A stretch of DNA of 64,000 nucleotides from Pantoea sp. Mb-10 (lineage in GTDB: Bacteria > Pseudomonadota > Gammaproteobacteria > Enterobacterales > Enterobacteriaceae). Below are positions 1 to 10,408 of this stretch, piece after piece (within the stretch, counting starts at the first letter, position 1; every line of letters begins with the position of its first letter). A model generated the notes under the pieces. It was not told where the DNA came from. It did no database searches and saw only the letters and a program-made list of their open reading frames with translations. The stretch lies in assembly GCF_021272205.1 (NCBI RefSeq), contig NZ_JAJSDX010000006.1:248001-312000 (forward strand). The letters run 5' to 3'. A program made the translations under genes and the position numbers.

Positions 1-460
1 GTGCCGCGGAACGTAAAGCGCTTTGCGGAAAGCCCAACGGCTCAACCAGTCCCGCAATGCCATATTCGGCAAACAGCGGCCCCAGCGTCTTCAATGCCGA
101 CACGGTTTGCGCATCGGAGATGACGGTGCCGTCGTTCAGAGGACAGAGCACCAGTGCTTTCGCCCCCGTTTGTCGTGCATCTTCCAGTAAGCCGCGAGTC
201 GTTTCGAGCACGGCGTCGGTGAGCTGATTAAAGGGGTAGACCGCATTGATGGTTTCAATCGACAGCGCATGCTGGGCGGCCAACTGCCGTACCGCTTCAC
301 CACCCAAGGCATCAGTCACGCTGCCGCTTTTCATGTCATTGCGCAACTCCACATGGTGCAAACCCAGCCCGCTCACCAGCGAGAAAAATTGCGCAATACT
401 GAGGCCAGGGGCGATTTTACGGTTTATGCAGAAGCGTTCATTGCTGATTTTAGTCGTCAT
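1..460 (-). CDS. TIM-barrel sugar isomerase/epimerase (IolI-like), partial
   Basis: The 5' part of a minus-strand gene; its 3' end lies outside the window. About 153 residues are visible from an ATG at 460, preceded by a CAGGAAAAA ribosome site. The start region includes INRKIAPGLS and HHVELRND, and further in come VYPFNQLTD and ALVLCPLNDG. These are typical of the xylose-isomerase-like TIM-barrel family that contains 2-keto-myo-inositol isomerase IolI and related sugar epimerases; the E of VELRND would be an early metal-site residue. IolI-like is my best family guess. Without the C-terminal half or the neighbouring genes the substrate cannot be named. It reads away from the arn operon and is separated from it by the arn terminator. 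Confidence 0.7.
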   Translation of the reverse strand, partial: MTTKISNERFCINRKIAPGLSIAQFFSLVSGLGLHHVELRNDMKSGSVTDALGGEAVRQLAAQHALSIETINAVYPFNQLTDAVLETTRGLLEDARQTGAKALVLCPLNDGTVISDAQTVSALKTLGPLFAEYGIAGLVEPLGFPQSALRSAA

Positions 461-580
461 GCTTTTTCCTGAAATAATCGGCTTTATTGAGCGTACCAAA
501 GGCGGAGTACGTGGAATCATAGAGGGTCGAGACGCCGCAGACGCGTACAAGCTTGATGGAATTACATCAAGGGACGGGCT

Positions 581-618
581 AAAAAAAAGCGCAATGGCGA
601 TGACTCGCGATTGCGCTT
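581..618 (-). terminator. Rho-independent terminator of the arn operon
   Basis: On the minus strand a perfect 9-bp stem (AAGCGCAAT paired with ATTGCGCTT, 610-618 with 587-595) with a 14-nt loop is followed directly by eight T residues. It lies 18 bp beyond the arnF stop codon, so it would end the seven-gene arn transcript. Confidence 0.85.
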
Positions 619-635
619 GAGACGGGGAAGACAGG

Positions 636-998
636 TTAGATTTTGCGCGCGGGTAATGACACGCACAGTAGCCCGGCGACAATACAGATCACGCCCGCCA
701 AACTCTGCCAGTGGAAGGGTTCTGCAAACTGCGGCAGCAGGATAGCCGCCAGCCATACCAGCACATAGCTCAGGCTGAGGAGTGGATAAAGTCGATTCAG
801 CGGCATGTGGCGCAGCGCCAACATCCAAAACAGCATCGACAGCCCATACAGGCCCAGGCCAACCGCCAACCGCAATACGGCGTAGGGGTGTCTTGCCAGT
901 AACGTCAGCGGCGGAAAATCACTCATCGCTGCGCGCAGGGTTAATTGCGCCAGCGTGACCAGCAGCACGCTGGCTAGCGCCAATAACACCCCTTTCAT
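636..998 (-). CDS. arnF: ArnF, subunit of undecaprenyl-phosphate-aminoarabinose flippase
   Basis: A 120-residue SMR/EamA-type membrane protein with four predicted transmembrane helices. With ArnE it forms the proposed flippase that moves undecaprenyl-phosphate-L-Ara4N (or its formyl-derived precursor product) to the periplasmic side of the inner membrane. The reading frame is open further upstream, but I start at the ATG at 998. That gives the N-terminus MKGVLLALASVLLVTLAQ, which matches the ArnF pattern, and creates the 4-bp ATGA overlap with arnE typical of translational coupling. The SYVLVWLAAILLPQF segment matches ArnF. It is the last gene of arnBCADTEF and is followed by a strong terminator. 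Confidence 0.92.
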   Translation of the reverse strand: MKGVLLALASVLLVTLAQLTLRAAMSDFPPLTLLARHPYAVLRLAVGLGLYGLSMLFWMLALRHMPLNRLYPLLSLSYVLVWLAAILLPQFAEPFHWQSLAGVICIVAGLLCVSLPARKI

Positions 999-1327
999 AG
1001 ATAGCTTCCCATCAGCGCGACGCCCACGACAATGATCCCCGTACCGATCCACTGTCGCAGCGTAAAGGTCTCACGCCAAATCAGGCGCGCAGCCACCGCG
1101 ACCAGCACAAAGTTCAGGCTCAGCATAGGATAGGCCACGCTAACCGGCACCTGTTGCAATACCGTCAACCACAGCAACATCGCCACGCCCAGCAGCAGCA
1201 AACTCAGCCCCACCCAAAGGATGAGCCCACGTTTATCATTTCGCAGACTCACCAGCGCGGCCTGTTTCTGGCACAGCTGGGCGGCGCAGCTTAGCAAGCT
1301 CACGAGCAGGATCAGCAGCAGATTCAT
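995..1327 (-). CDS. arnE: ArnE, subunit of undecaprenyl-phosphate-aminoarabinose flippase
   Basis: A 110-residue small multidrug-resistance-like membrane protein with four hydrophobic helices, the usual ArnE size. It pairs with ArnF to translocate undecaprenyl-phosphate-aminoarabinose across the inner membrane. Its start overlaps the arnT stop by 4 bp (1324-1327) and its stop overlaps the arnF start by 4 bp, so the three last genes look translationally coupled. The motif VAYPMLSLNFVLVAVAA corresponds to the conserved central helix of the family. Confidence 0.92.
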   Translation of the reverse strand: MNLLLILLVSLLSCAAQLCQKQAALVSLRNDKRGLILWVGLSLLLLGVAMLLWLTVLQQVPVSVAYPMLSLNFVLVAVAARLIWRETFTLRQWIGTGIIVVGVALMGSYL

Positions 1328-2970
1328 GGCGCGGCGTTATAACCGTAGTAAACCAAACGGCCCTGACGATAAACATCATCCGGCAGCGGCAATGTCGCAT
1401 CCGGCGTCGGCTGGTGTGAATCCAGCAGCATCACCAGCGATACACGACCGTGACGACGATGTTCGCGCAACCAGTCGGCAAATGCCTGCCCATCGACATA
1501 GCGTGATTGCGCATCGAGATAGCTCAGACCGTATTGCAACTCACCTTTGGCGTCGAAAAAGGTGATATCGCTGCGGCGCGCTTCCCACGAAACGGCGGCG
1601 GCAATACCGGGGTTATCCACCAGCACATAGCGGCTATCGACAAGCTGGCGATGAATGGCCTGGACAAAATTCTGCGGCTGTTTGCTATCGCGAACTTTAT
1701 GCGGGATCGCGAAGCCCACCAGGAGCGCCAACGCCAGCGGGCACAGCGCCGCGAACTGCCAGCGACCGGTTTTAAGGCTCAGCGCGCCCACGAGGCCCCA
1801 CCCGGCAAACGCCAGCGTGGCACAGATTACCGCCGTGGTATCGTCGCTGCCGTAGACCGGATGTTTAGCGATTCCCCAAGGCGCAATCACCACCAGCGCC
1901 ACCAGCGCCGTAACGGCACCGAACAGTAGATTAATCCAGCCGTTTACGCGAAAAGCCCGCGCGGACGCTTTCTGCGCATAATGCGCCATCAGCAGCGCCA
2001 GCGGCGCAAAGCACGGCAGGATGTAGGTCGGCAGTTTACCTTTGGCGATGCTGAAAAAGACAAAGGGCAACACTACCCAACTCAGCAAATAGACGCCCGA
2101 CGTGTGCTGGCTGCGCTGCTGCCATGCGTGCTTAAACGCGCCGGGCAGCAACGCCAGCCAGGGTAGACAGCCCGCAAGCAGCACGGGAACGTAGTACCAA
2201 AAAGGGGCTTTATGTTGTGCATCGTCTTCCGCAAAACGCTGAATGTGCTCCACCCAGAAGAAGTAGTGCCAGAAATCCCCTTCCTGATGGTGAATCGCCA
2301 ACGCCCAAGGCGCACTGGCTGCGGCGGCAACCAGCACGGTAAAGGGTCCCCAGCGCAGCAATTCGCCGATACGCCGTTGCCACAGCGCCCACGGCACAAT
2401 CGCCAGCACCGGCACCGCCAGCGCCAAAAAACCTTTGGTCATAAAGCCCATCGCACAGGCCAATCCCAACAGCAGGTAGCCGATAAAGCGCTGCCGCGTC
2501 GTCACGGCTTGCGCTGCATACCAGTAGCTGCACATGGCGGCGATCAGCCACAGCTGTAGAATGGGATCCAGCACGGCATAGGTGCCGATGCCATACACCA
2601 GCAGTGAAGTCAGAAAAATCACGCTAGCAGTTAACGCCACTTTGCGGCTGGCAAACATCTGCCGCCCCAGCCAGTAAACCAAAATGGCAGTGAGCGTCGT
2701 ACAGAATATCGATCCCGCACGCACACCGAAATTGGTATGACCAAACAGCAACTGCCCAATGTTATTTACCCAGTAGCCGGCAATGGGTTTTTCAAAATAG
2801 CGCAGGTCAAAGAAGTGCGGGACGATCCAGTTGCCACTGATGATCATCTCGCGACTGATCTCAGCATAACGGGTTTCGTCAGGCTGCCATAAGCTACGAA
2901 ACTCAATGGGTATCAGATAATAGAGCGCAAAAAGCGCAAAAAGCAGTGTGATTTTACTACCTGTTCGCAT
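1324..2970 (-). CDS. arnT: ArnT, lipid A 4-amino-4-deoxy-L-arabinose transferase
   Basis: A 548-residue GT-C fold (GT83) glycosyltransferase of the inner membrane. It transfers L-Ara4N from undecaprenyl phosphate to lipid A phosphates on the periplasmic face, which lowers the net negative charge and gives polymyxin and cationic-peptide resistance. The first periplasmic loop contains WQPDETRYAEISREM with the conserved acidic residues of the family, followed by FEKPIAGYWV. About a dozen transmembrane helices fill the N-terminal two thirds and a soluble domain closes the protein. The length is normal for ArnT (about 550). It lies 12 bp after arnD. Confidence 0.95.
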   Translation of the reverse strand: MRTGSKITLLFALFALYYLIPIEFRSLWQPDETRYAEISREMIISGNWIVPHFFDLRYFEKPIAGYWVNNIGQLLFGHTNFGVRAGSIFCTTLTAILVYWLGRQMFASRKVALTASVIFLTSLLVYGIGTYAVLDPILQLWLIAAMCSYWYAAQAVTTRQRFIGYLLLGLACAMGFMTKGFLALAVPVLAIVPWALWQRRIGELLRWGPFTVLVAAAASAPWALAIHHQEGDFWHYFFWVEHIQRFAEDDAQHKAPFWYYVPVLLAGCLPWLALLPGAFKHAWQQRSQHTSGVYLLSWVVLPFVFFSIAKGKLPTYILPCFAPLALLMAHYAQKASARAFRVNGWINLLFGAVTALVALVVIAPWGIAKHPVYGSDDTTAVICATLAFAGWGLVGALSLKTGRWQFAALCPLALALLVGFAIPHKVRDSKQPQNFVQAIHRQLVDSRYVLVDNPGIAAAVSWEARRSDITFFDAKGELQYGLSYLDAQSRYVDGQAFADWLREHRRHGRVSLVMLLDSHQPTPDATLPLPDDVYRQGRLVYYGYNAAP

Positions 2971-2982
2971 CCCTGTTTCCTG

Positions 2983-3873
2983 TTAGAGAGAAGCCTGATA
3001 TCCCAGCCAGCCTTCGCGGCCTGGCAAGTGACCACGTACCACTTTACCGCGCGGGAGCGCGCTGAGATTGTCCGGTAACAGCTGACTCAGCGGGCAAAAC
3101 GCAATCCCCTGCTCGCGCGCGCGCTTCAGAAGTTCACCGAACGCGTTAATCCCCACGATGCCTTCCACTTCTGCATGAATGGTGTAAACCGGGGTGCCGG
3201 TATCCGCGTGGATTTGGGCGAGGATAAAGTCGTTATAGTCTTCGGCACTGACGGACTGGCCAACCACCTCGTCCCACGTGGGTAACGTCACCGGAATTTG
3301 TACCGCGCCGTCACTGCCATCACGCATCACCGGTACAAAGGGCCCGGTGCCGCGACAATCGCTGTTGTAGCGAAATCCGAAGGGCTGTTTTGCCTGCACC
3401 ACGCGTTGATCGGCGCGCCAGCCCGCCACGGCGGAACACGTGACCTTGTCACCGATGATCGCTTCCAGCGCCTCTTTTCCACGTAAGATTTGCGCGTGAA
3501 GCTTCTCTTCCGGCCAGACGCCCGCCCAGGTTTGCCAGGCAAAGTGATCCCACGCGTGCAGTCCCACTTCATGATGATCTGCGGTGGCGCGAATAATCGC
3601 CTCCAGGCCACGACCAATTTCACGGCCTGGCCACGCGGTGCCGGCCAGCAAAATATCCCATCCATAGAGAGACGCTGCCCGCGAGCGCAGCATTTTCCAC
3701 AAAAAGCGCGGCTTCAGCAGGCGCCATAAATGGCGCCCCATATTGTCCGGCCCTACGGTGAAAAAGAAACTGGCTTGCAGCTGATGCAGGCTGAATTGTT
3801 CAAGCAGCGCCGGTACGCCTTGTTGGGTACCGCGCCAGGTATCGACATCAACGCGCAACCCGACTTTTCTCAT
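2983..3873 (-). CDS. arnD: ArnD, undecaprenyl-phosphate-Ara4FN deformylase
   Basis: A 296-residue NodB-type carbohydrate deacetylase-fold enzyme. It removes the formyl group from undecaprenyl-phosphate-4-formamido-arabinose, the step that commits the intermediate to flipping. The N-terminal motif [16 protein letters not shown] carries the metal-binding aspartates and [14 protein letters not shown] supplies the histidines expected for the family. The length agrees with E. coli ArnD. The start overlaps the arnA stop by 4 bp (3870-3873). Confidence 0.94.
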   Translation of the reverse strand: MRKVGLRVDVDTWRGTQQGVPALLEQFSLHQLQASFFFTVGPDNMGRHLWRLLKPRFLWKMLRSRAASLYGWDILLAGTAWPGREIGRGLEAIIRATADHHEVGLHAWDHFAWQTWAGVWPEEKLHAQILRGKEALEAIIGDKVTCSAVAGWRADQRVVQAKQPFGFRYNSDCRGTGPFVPVMRDGSDGAVQIPVTLPTWDEVVGQSVSAEDYNDFILAQIHADTGTPVYTIHAEVEGIVGINAFGELLKRAREQGIAFCPLSQLLPDNLSALPRGKVVRGHLPGREGWLGYQASL

Positions 3874-5849
3874 GGCTTGTCCTGCAACTCGACGGTGCGC
3901 AAGAAGAAGTCCAACGTGTTATCGATGGTGGTATCCATCTCAACCGTCGGCGTCCAGTCCAGCAGGCGACGCGCATTTTTAATTGACGGCTTGCGGTGCT
4001 CAACATCTTGATAACCTTTGCCGTAATAGCTGCTGCTTTCAACTTCGCGGAAACCTGCAAACGGCGGGAAACGATCGCGCAGCGGATGGCGTTCAAAACT
4101 GGCCAGCAGGTGCTCAGCCAACTCTTTGATACTGGCTTCATTATCAGGATTGCCAATATTAACGATTTGCCCGTCGCAGTTCTGATGTTTGTTCTCAATG
4201 ATGCGGAACAACGCTTCAATGCCATCGCGGATATCGGTAAAGCAGCGTTTTTGCGCGCCGCCATCAATGAGCTTGATTGGCGACCCTTCCACCAGATTTA
4301 AGATCAGCTGGGTAATGGCACGCGAACTGCCGATGCGCGCGGCATTGAGGTTATCCAGGCGCGGCCCCATCCAGTTAAAGGGACGGAACAGCGTAAAGCG
4401 CAAACCTTCTTTCTCGCCATACGCCCAGATCACGCGATCCAGCAGCTGTTTGGAGACCGAATAAATCCAGCGCTGTTTGTTGATCGGGCCGACCACCAGA
4501 TTGGAGTGATCCTCGTCGAAATGCTGATCGGTACACATGCCGTACACTTCGGACGTCGACGGGAAGATGATGCGCTTTTTGTATTTCACGCAGTCACGAA
4601 TAATCTTCAGGTTCTCTTCGAAATCCAGCTCAAACACGCGCAGCGGATTACGGGTGTACTCAATCGGCGTAGCAATAGCCACCAGCGGCAGTACGACATC
4701 GCATTTCTTGATATGGTACTCGATCCACTCAGAGTGGATGCTGATATCGCCCTCCACAAAGTGGAAGCGCGGCTGGTCGAGGAAACGGCTGATAGCGTCG
4801 GAACTGATATCCAGCCCATAGACCTCAAAATTATCATCCTGTAACAGGCGCTCTGTGAGATGGTTGCCAATAAAACCGTTGACCCCAAGAATCAATACGC
4901 GGGTACGGCGCTTCACCGCCGCCACCGGTTGAGAATAGAGCAGCGCGCCCGGCACCATGCCTAAGCTCTGCGCTAGCTGGCTGCCGTTCATAAAGACGCC
5001 GTTGTCACTTTGTCCGGTGACCACTTCCAAGGCCCCCTCGCCGCAGGCGATCAGGAAAGGTTCAACCGAGATCACCGTACCCGGCTTCGCGGCGGGTGCA
5101 TCGGCGTGAACGCGCCCTTTCCACACCATGAATTTCACGGTACCGGCGTAGGCAAATGCTCCAGGCCAGGGATAGGTCACAGCACGCACCAGGTTATTTA
5201 CCTGTTGCGCAGATTTTTCCCAATAAATGCGCCCATCCTCCGCCGTGCGGCGGCCGACCACCGTGGCCTCGGCATCGTTCTGTGGCGTGGGGGTGACTTC
5301 ACCGGATTTCAGCAGCGGCAGCGTGCCTTCTAACAGCTGAGTGGCACAGGCCACCAGCTTGCGATGCAGCGTCAGCGCATTGTCTTGCTCATCAATCGCC
5401 ACGCGCTGTTGGGCAACAATGTCACCGGCATCGGCGCGTTTCACCATATGGTGCAGGGTAACGCCCGTTTCCGTTTCCCCGTTGACCAATACCCAGTTCA
5501 GCGGGGCCCGGCCGCGGTATTTAGGCAGCAGTGAACCGTGCAGGTTGAATGCGCCGCGTTGAGCGCTGTTCAGAATCGCGTCGCTCAGCAGCGCCCGGTA
5601 ATAAAATGAGAAAATATAGTCCGGCGCCATGGCTTTAATGCGCTCCACCCACAGCGGGTGATTCACATCTTCCGGTGCATGTACCGGGATCCCCTGTTCT
5701 GCCGCCAAACGCGCCACAGAGTCAAAAAAGTGGCTTTCGGAAGAGGTATCCGCATGGGTAAAAATCGCGTCGATTTCAAAACCGCTTTTCAACAGCGCAG
5801 CAATACCTGCGCAACCCATTTCAGCGTAAGCGAAGACAATTGTTTTCAT
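3870..5849 (-). CDS. arnA: ArnA, bifunctional UDP-Ara4N formyltransferase / UDP-GlcA decarboxylase
   Basis: A 659-residue two-domain enzyme of the cytoplasm. Residues about 1-305 form the 10-formyltetrahydrofolate-dependent formyltransferase, recognised by [19 protein letters not shown] and the downstream KRADAGDI segment. Residues about 315-659 form the NAD-dependent UDP-glucuronate oxidative decarboxylase, with the Rossmann motif [13 protein letters not shown], the FPSTSEVYG segment and the YSVSK catalytic pair. Length and domain order match E. coli ArnA. It overlaps arnC and arnD by 4 bp each. No ugd gene, which supplies UDP-glucuronate, is present in this window. Confidence 0.95.
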   Translation of the reverse strand: MKTIVFAYAEMGCAGIAALLKSGFEIDAIFTHADTSSESHFFDSVARLAAEQGIPVHAPEDVNHPLWVERIKAMAPDYIFSFYYRALLSDAILNSAQRGAFNLHGSLLPKYRGRAPLNWVLVNGETETGVTLHHMVKRADAGDIVAQQRVAIDEQDNALTLHRKLVACATQLLEGTLPLLKSGEVTPTPQNDAEATVVGRRTAEDGRIYWEKSAQQVNNLVRAVTYPWPGAFAYAGTVKFMVWKGRVHADAPAAKPGTVISVEPFLIACGEGALEVVTGQSDNGVFMNGSQLAQSLGMVPGALLYSQPVAAVKRRTRVLILGVNGFIGNHLTERLLQDDNFEVYGLDISSDAISRFLDQPRFHFVEGDISIHSEWIEYHIKKCDVVLPLVAIATPIEYTRNPLRVFELDFEENLKIIRDCVKYKKRIIFPSTSEVYGMCTDQHFDEDHSNLVVGPINKQRWIYSVSKQLLDRVIWAYGEKEGLRFTLFRPFNWMGPRLDNLNAARIGSSRAITQLILNLVEGSPIKLIDGGAQKRCFTDIRDGIEALFRIIENKHQNCDGQIVNIGNPDNEASIKELAEHLLASFERHPLRDRFPPFAGFREVESSSYYGKGYQDVEHRKPSIKNARRLLDWTPTVEMDTTIDNTLDFFLRTVELQDKP

Positions 5850-6832
5850 TGCTCAATTTCCTGTACAGAGGAGGCATCTTTCTGAGGGTGAATCACACGT
5901 TGGATGAAGTAGCGCGGCCGCGCGCGGACATCGTTATAAATACGGCCAATATATTCGCCAAGCAGGCCCATACCGATAAACTGCGCGCCGATGAAAATAA
6001 ACAGCACGGCAAACAGCATAAAGACGCCATCGCCCGCCCAGTCGGCACCCAGCACCAAACGCAGCAGGATCAGCACCAGCGAGAACCCAAACCCCGCCAG
6101 CGCAATGATGCTGCCGACGATGCTGAGTAAGCGCAGCGGCGTGGTGGTCAGGCAGGTCACCAGGTCATACATCAGGTTAATCAGCTTCATAAAGCTGTAT
6201 TTAGAGTCGCCAAATTCACGCTCGGCGTGGGCGACGGGGAGTTCAATGGTACGTCGGGCAAACGTGTTCGCCAGAATCGGGATAAAGGTGCTCCGCTCAT
6301 GGCAGTTCAGCATCGCGTCAACGATATGGCGGCGGTAGGCGCGCAGCATACAGCCGTAATCGCCCATCGCTTTGCCGGTCACGCGTTGGATTAACTGGTT
6401 AATGGTGCGCGAGGCGCGACGACGGAACCAGCTATCCTGACGGTTCTGCCGCACCGTGCCTACAACGTCATACCCCTGCTGCGCAGCGCGCACCAGATTC
6501 GGGATCTCTTCCGGCGGATTTTGCAGGTCGGCATCGAGTGTGATAATCAGATCGCCGCTGACGTGGCTGAAACCCGCCATGATGGCAGAGTGCTGGCCGT
6601 AGTTACGATTTAACAGCACCCCGACCACATGACTGCCGGGCATGTCCGCGGCATCAGCGATCATCTCGCCTGAGCGGTCGGCGCTGCCGTCATCGACCAG
6701 CAGAATCTCGTAATCCATATCCAGAACGGCACAGGCTGCATCGGTGCGGCGCACCAGCTCCGGCAGACTCTCTTGTTCGTTATAAACGGGGATGACAACC
6801 GAAACTTTACCAATGGGTTTTTCTTCCAACAT
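5846..6832 (-). CDS. arnC: ArnC, undecaprenyl-phosphate Ara4FN transferase
   Basis: A 328-residue GT2-family membrane glycosyltransferase that loads 4-formamido-arabinose from UDP onto undecaprenyl phosphate. The open frame runs further upstream, but the ATG at 6832 gives [19 protein letters not shown], aligning with the ArnC N-terminus, and lies one base after the arnB stop. The motifs [11 protein letters not shown] and [12 protein letters not shown] are the nucleotide-sugar and metal sites. Two C-terminal hydrophobic helices (around residues 235-300) anchor it in the inner membrane. Confidence 0.94.
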   Translation of the reverse strand: MLEEKPIGKVSVVIPVYNEQESLPELVRRTDAACAVLDMDYEILLVDDGSADRSGEMIADAADMPGSHVVGVLLNRNYGQHSAIMAGFSHVSGDLIITLDADLQNPPEEIPNLVRAAQQGYDVVGTVRQNRQDSWFRRRASRTINQLIQRVTGKAMGDYGCMLRAYRRHIVDAMLNCHERSTFIPILANTFARRTIELPVAHAEREFGDSKYSFMKLINLMYDLVTCLTTTPLRLLSIVGSIIALAGFGFSLVLILLRLVLGADWAGDGVFMLFAVLFIFIGAQFIGMGLLGEYIGRIYNDVRARPRYFIQRVIHPQKDASSVQEIEQ

Positions 6833-6833
6833 C

Positions 6834-7970
6834 TCACACTCCAGCAATCGCGCGTAGCGCACTGATGACTCGCGTAACATCGTCATCGCGCATATCCGGG
6901 AACAGCGGTATCGAACAGATGCGATCGCTGTTCCACTCCGTGTTTGGCAGCGAAAGCTGCGGGTAGCGCTCACGGTAATACTTGTGGGTGTGGGCGGCGC
7001 GGAAATGCAGACCGGTACCGATATCCTGCGCTTTAAGGGCTTCCATCAGTGCATCGCGGTTAAGCCCACAGGTGGCTTCATCGACGCGGATGATGAAAAG
7101 GTGCCACGCGTGCTGATGCGGCCAGTGCGGCTGCGCCAGCGGAAGAAATGGCGTATCCGCCAGTTCGCGCAGGTAGCGCTGGGCGATCGCCGCCCGGCGC
7201 GCATTAATAGATGACAGTTTCTTGAGCTGGACCAGCGCAATCGCGGCGCTGATATCGGGCAGGTTATATTTGAACCCCGGCATCATCACTTCAGCCTGCG
7301 GCTTGCGGCCATGAGTGTGGCGATCGTAGGCATCGACGCCCAAGCCGTGGAATTTCAGGCTACGTATCCGATCGGCCAGCGCTGCGTCATCCGTCACCAC
7401 CAGACCGCCTTCTGCGCAGGTCATGTTTTTAATGGCGTGGAACGAGAAAATGGCGGTGCCTTGTGCGCCGATGTGTTGGCCTTTGTAATAACAGCCCGCC
7501 GCGTGGGCCGCATCATCGATAATGGGAATACCGTGACGCTCCCCAATGGCGCGCAGCGCCTCGATATCAGCAGGCGCACCGGCATAGTGCACGGGAATAA
7601 TGGCGCGGGTACGGGGCGTAATCGCCGCCTCAACCGCTTCTGGCGTGACCATCAGCGTATTGCGGTCAACATCGATCATCACCGGCGTGGCGCCCAGCAG
7701 CGTGATGATGTTAATGGTGGATACCCAAGTGAGCGAAGGCGTAATCACTTCATCCCCGGGCTGAATATTGAGCGCCATCAGCGTGACGTGCATCCCGGCG
7801 GTGGCGGAACTGACCGCGATCGCGTGCTGATTGCCGGTTAATTCGCAAAAAGCCTGCTCTAACGCCGCATTCTTAGGTCCGGTGGTAATCCAGCCGGATT
7901 CAAAGACCGCTTTCACGGCTTCAAGCTCTTCCTCACCCAGAGATGGTCGAGAGAAGGGAAGAAAAGTCAT
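6834..7970 (-). CDS. arnB: ArnB, UDP-Ara4O aminotransferase
   Basis: A 378-residue DegT/DnrJ/EryC1-type PLP aminotransferase, first gene of the operon. It converts UDP-4-keto-pentose to UDP-L-Ara4N using glutamate. The N-terminus has [15 protein letters not shown] and GWITTGPKN. The lysine in [15 protein letters not shown] is the expected PLP Schiff-base residue. A good ribosome site (AAGGTGAG) precedes the ATG. In enterobacteria the operon is driven by PmrA and PhoP in response to low Mg2+, Fe3+ or polymyxins; see the PmrA-type repeat at 8394. Confidence 0.95.
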   Translation of the reverse strand: MTFLPFSRPSLGEEELEAVKAVFESGWITTGPKNAALEQAFCELTGNQHAIAVSSATAGMHVTLMALNIQPGDEVITPSLTWVSTINIITLLGATPVMIDVDRNTLMVTPEAVEAAITPRTRAIIPVHYAGAPADIEALRAIGERHGIPIIDDAAHAAGCYYKGQHIGAQGTAIFSFHAIKNMTCAEGGLVVTDDAALADRIRSLKFHGLGVDAYDRHTHGRKPQAEVMMPGFKYNLPDISAAIALVQLKKLSSINARRAAIAQRYLRELADTPFLPLAQPHWPHQHAWHLFIIRVDEATCGLNRDALMEALKAQDIGTGLHFRAAHTHKYYRERYPQLSLPNTEWNSDRICSIPLFPDMRDDDVTRVISALRAIAGV

Positions 7971-8056
7971 AAACTCACCTTATATTTTGCGCGAAACATC
8001 GTTGCTAAAATAATGCAATTAAACTCATCCCAACCAGACATCGAAAAAACTCGCCA

Positions 8057-8073
8057 ATTAAGGTGATGTAAGG
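8057..8073 (-). promoter_or_regulatory. Imperfect CTTA-type direct repeat upstream of arnB
   Basis: On the minus strand CTTACA and CTTAAT lie 10 bp apart, about 90 bp ahead of the arnB start. This resembles a PmrA box, but one half-site is imperfect and the spacing is 10 rather than 11 bp. It may be a weak or degenerate site close to the operon. Confidence 0.25.
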
Positions 8074-8393
8074 CATGACATTTATGAAAATCGGTCAAAT
8101 AGCACAAAATGTCAAGTTCCAGCAACCCCAATAAAAGCATAAGTCACGCTTTATTATTTAATGCTAAATACTCTACGGTGGAAAACTTAACGCAACATTA
8201 AATAAGCGCGCGTTCTTTGGCCTTTTTCTTATCTGTTGAAGATTGGTAGAAGTTTCTTGTGTGAACCGCCGCTATTCAGCACGCCTTTGGTTTCAGTGAG
8301 ATGAATCCGCGTTCAGATGGCGTAAAGCGAAGGCGCGCAGGTTGGAAGAAAAGAGGATGCAAAAGAGGGGATTAACCGCTAATACCTACACGG

Positions 8394-8410
8394 CTTAAGG
8401 TTAAATTAAG
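8394..8410 (-). promoter_or_regulatory. Perfect PmrA-box-like direct repeat
   Basis: On the minus strand the sequence reads CTTAAT, five bases, CTTAAG. This is an exact match to the consensus YTTAAK-N5-YTTAAK known for the PmrA (BasR) response regulator. A possible -10 (TATTAG) follows about 9 bp downstream on the minus strand, which would give arnB a leader of about 400 nt. The same element also sits about 50 bp before the start of the 67-residue gene on the plus strand, so it could serve either direction. The 8014-8460 gap holds no other gene that I can see. Confidence 0.5.
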
Positions 8411-8460
8411 TTTGATTCCCTAAGTTCCACCCACGATCCTGACAGAGCATTGAGAGCAGC

Positions 8461-8664
8461 ATGGCAGCAGACAGATTGGGCGAGGCGGCGCTACGTCGTC
8501 ACCATATTGGCGTCAAAACCAAAGGCGTGCGCTTCCGCGGCGCGCACTATGTGTTCCGCTACAGTGCGGGACACTATGAGGTGTTCCTCGATGAACAACG
8601 CGTGATGTCTCTCGCCACCCGCCATTTGCTTGAGGCGATTGCGCAATTTAAGCAGCAGTTATAA
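8461..8664 (+). CDS. Small hypothetical protein, 67 residues
   Basis: A 67-residue protein with no signal peptide or membrane segment, preceded by a modest GAGAG ribosome site. It has an alternating pattern (VRFRGAHYVFRYSAGHYEVFLDE) that looks like a beta hairpin or sheet, followed by a C-terminal helix (RHLLEAIAQFKQQL). I do not recognise the family. Its codon use is GC-rich like that of its neighbours, which argues for a real gene. It stands alone between arnB (divergent) and dat, and a PmrA-like repeat lies just upstream. The 8665-9010 gap to dat holds no gene; it should contain the dat-ddc promoter. Confidence 0.5.
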   Translation: MAADRLGEAALRRHHIGVKTKGVRFRGAHYVFRYSAGHYEVFLDEQRVMSLATRHLLEAIAQFKQQL

Positions 8665-9010
8665 CGCGTTTTACCCCCCACCCTTTTAGAGAGAAATCCC
8701 CTTGCGCGCTCGCCTATGTGACCGCGATCGGACGCTTACAATCGGTGCCAAAAACGTCCTGACAGCGATAAGTTATTCCATTCCCTCGATAATTTACTTT
8801 TTGCGCCGAGACGCTTACCCAATTAGGGTGGCTAAAATCTGGCCAAGGCCCTGATTCTTTTATAAAAACAATAAACATTTCAAAACAAAATTAATGATTG
8901 TGATGTAGGTCAAAAGGCTCTATATTGGCCGCGCTTTTTACAAAGCTGATACTTTTTTGTTCAATTTAGTCAATCGGCCAGCCATGACGAGCCCCGGTTG
9001 AAGGAGAGAT

Positions 9011-10396
9011 ATGATGACGGATAAAGTCCGTATTGATAATTTTGGTGCCCATTCATTCAACGGAAACAACGACGCATTCTTGGCTCGTCAAGCCGAGTTT
9101 GAATCTAACGTCAGGAGTTACCCGCGCAAGTTGCCTTTAGCGATCGCCAAAGCCAACGGCGTGTGGATCACAGATGTTGAGAATAAACAATATCTTGACT
9201 GCCTGGCCGGCGCAGGGACGCTGGCACTTGGTCATAACCATCCTGATGTTCTGCAGAGCATTCAAAATGTCATTACCAGCGGCTTGCCGTTACATACTCT
9301 GGATCTTACGACACCTCTGAAAGACCAGTTCTCTGAATCGCTGCTCTCGCTGCTGCCGGGTCAGGGCAAAGAGTATTGCCTGCAATTCACCGGACCTTCT
9401 GGTGCAGACGCCGTAGAAGCCGCGCTGAAGCTGGCCAAGAAAGTCACCGGCCGTAGCGGCGTCATCAGCTTCTCTGGCGGCTATCACGGCATGACCCATG
9501 GCGCCCTGTCGGTCACCGGCAACCTTTCACCGAAAGAAGCCGTGGATGGCATGATGCCTGAAGTGCAGTTTATGCCGTATCCACACCAGTACCGCTGCCC
9601 GCTGGGCATTGGTGGTGAAGCAGGCGTCAAAGCACTGACCTACTACTTCGACAACCTGATCAACGACGTTGAGAGCGGCGTTCGCAAGCCTGCGGCGGTG
9701 ATTCTGGAAGCCGTTCAGGGCGAAGGCGGCGTGAACCCGGCACCGGCTGAATGGCTGCAGCGCATCCGTAAAGTGACAGAAGAGCACGGCATTCTGCTGA
9801 TCCTCGATGAAGTCCAGGCAGGCTTCGCGCGTACCGGTAAATTCTTCGCGTTCGAACACGCTGGCATTCAGCCAGACATCATTGTGATGTCCAAAGCGGT
9901 CGGCGGCGGTTTGCCATTGGCCGTGCTGGGTATCAAGAAGAAATTTGATGCCTGGTCGCCTGGTCACCATACCGGCACCTTCCGCGGCAACCAGCTGGCG
10001 ATGGCCACTGGCCTGGCCACGCTGAAGATTCTGACCGAGCAGAACATCGCAGCGAAAGTCGCCGCTCAGGGCGAATGGCTGAAAGCACAGCTGAAAGAGA
10101 TGGCCAAGCGCTTCCCGGTGATCGGCCACGTGCGCGGTCTCGGCATGATGATCGGTATCGAAATTGTCAAGCCGCACGAAGCCGCCGATCACATGGGCAG
10201 CCTGCCTGCTGACGGTGAACTCTCTGCGCTGCTGCAGAAGAAGTGTTTTGAAGCGGGTCTGATCCTGGAGCGCGGCGGCCGCCACGGTGCGGTACTGCGC
10301 CTGCTGCCATCGCTGCTGATCACTGACGAAGAGCTGGCGATTTTCCTGGATAAATTTGAGCAGGCGCTGATTGGCGCTGGCGTCAAACCTGTGTAA
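9011..10396 (+). CDS. dat: L-2,4-diaminobutyrate:2-oxoglutarate 4-aminotransferase
   Basis: A 461-residue class III PLP aminotransferase that makes L-2,4-diaminobutyrate from aspartate semialdehyde and glutamate, the first step of 1,3-diaminopropane synthesis. It shows [34 protein letters not shown] with the cofactor-binding aspartate, and [10 protein letters not shown] with the Schiff-base lysine. A strong ribosome site (AAGGAGAGAT) precedes the ATG. The gene is followed after 12 bp by the decarboxylase that uses its product, and this pairing makes the specific call secure. Confidence 0.93.
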   Translation: MMTDKVRIDNFGAHSFNGNNDAFLARQAEFESNVRSYPRKLPLAIAKANGVWITDVENKQYLDCLAGAGTLALGHNHPDVLQSIQNVITSGLPLHTLDLTTPLKDQFSESLLSLLPGQGKEYCLQFTGPSGADAVEAALKLAKKVTGRSGVISFSGGYHGMTHGALSVTGNLSPKEAVDGMMPEVQFMPYPHQYRCPLGIGGEAGVKALTYYFDNLINDVESGVRKPAAVILEAVQGEGGVNPAPAEWLQRIRKVTEEHGILLILDEVQAGFARTGKFFAFEHAGIQPDIIVMSKAVGGGLPLAVLGIKKKFDAWSPGHHTGTFRGNQLAMATGLATLKILTEQNIAAKVAAQGEWLKAQLKEMAKRFPVIGHVRGLGMMIGIEIVKPHEAADHMGSLPADGELSALLQKKCFEAGLILERGGRHGAVLRLLPSLLITDEELAIFLDKFEQALIGAGVKPV

Positions 10397-10408
10397 TTGG
10401 AAGAGTAA

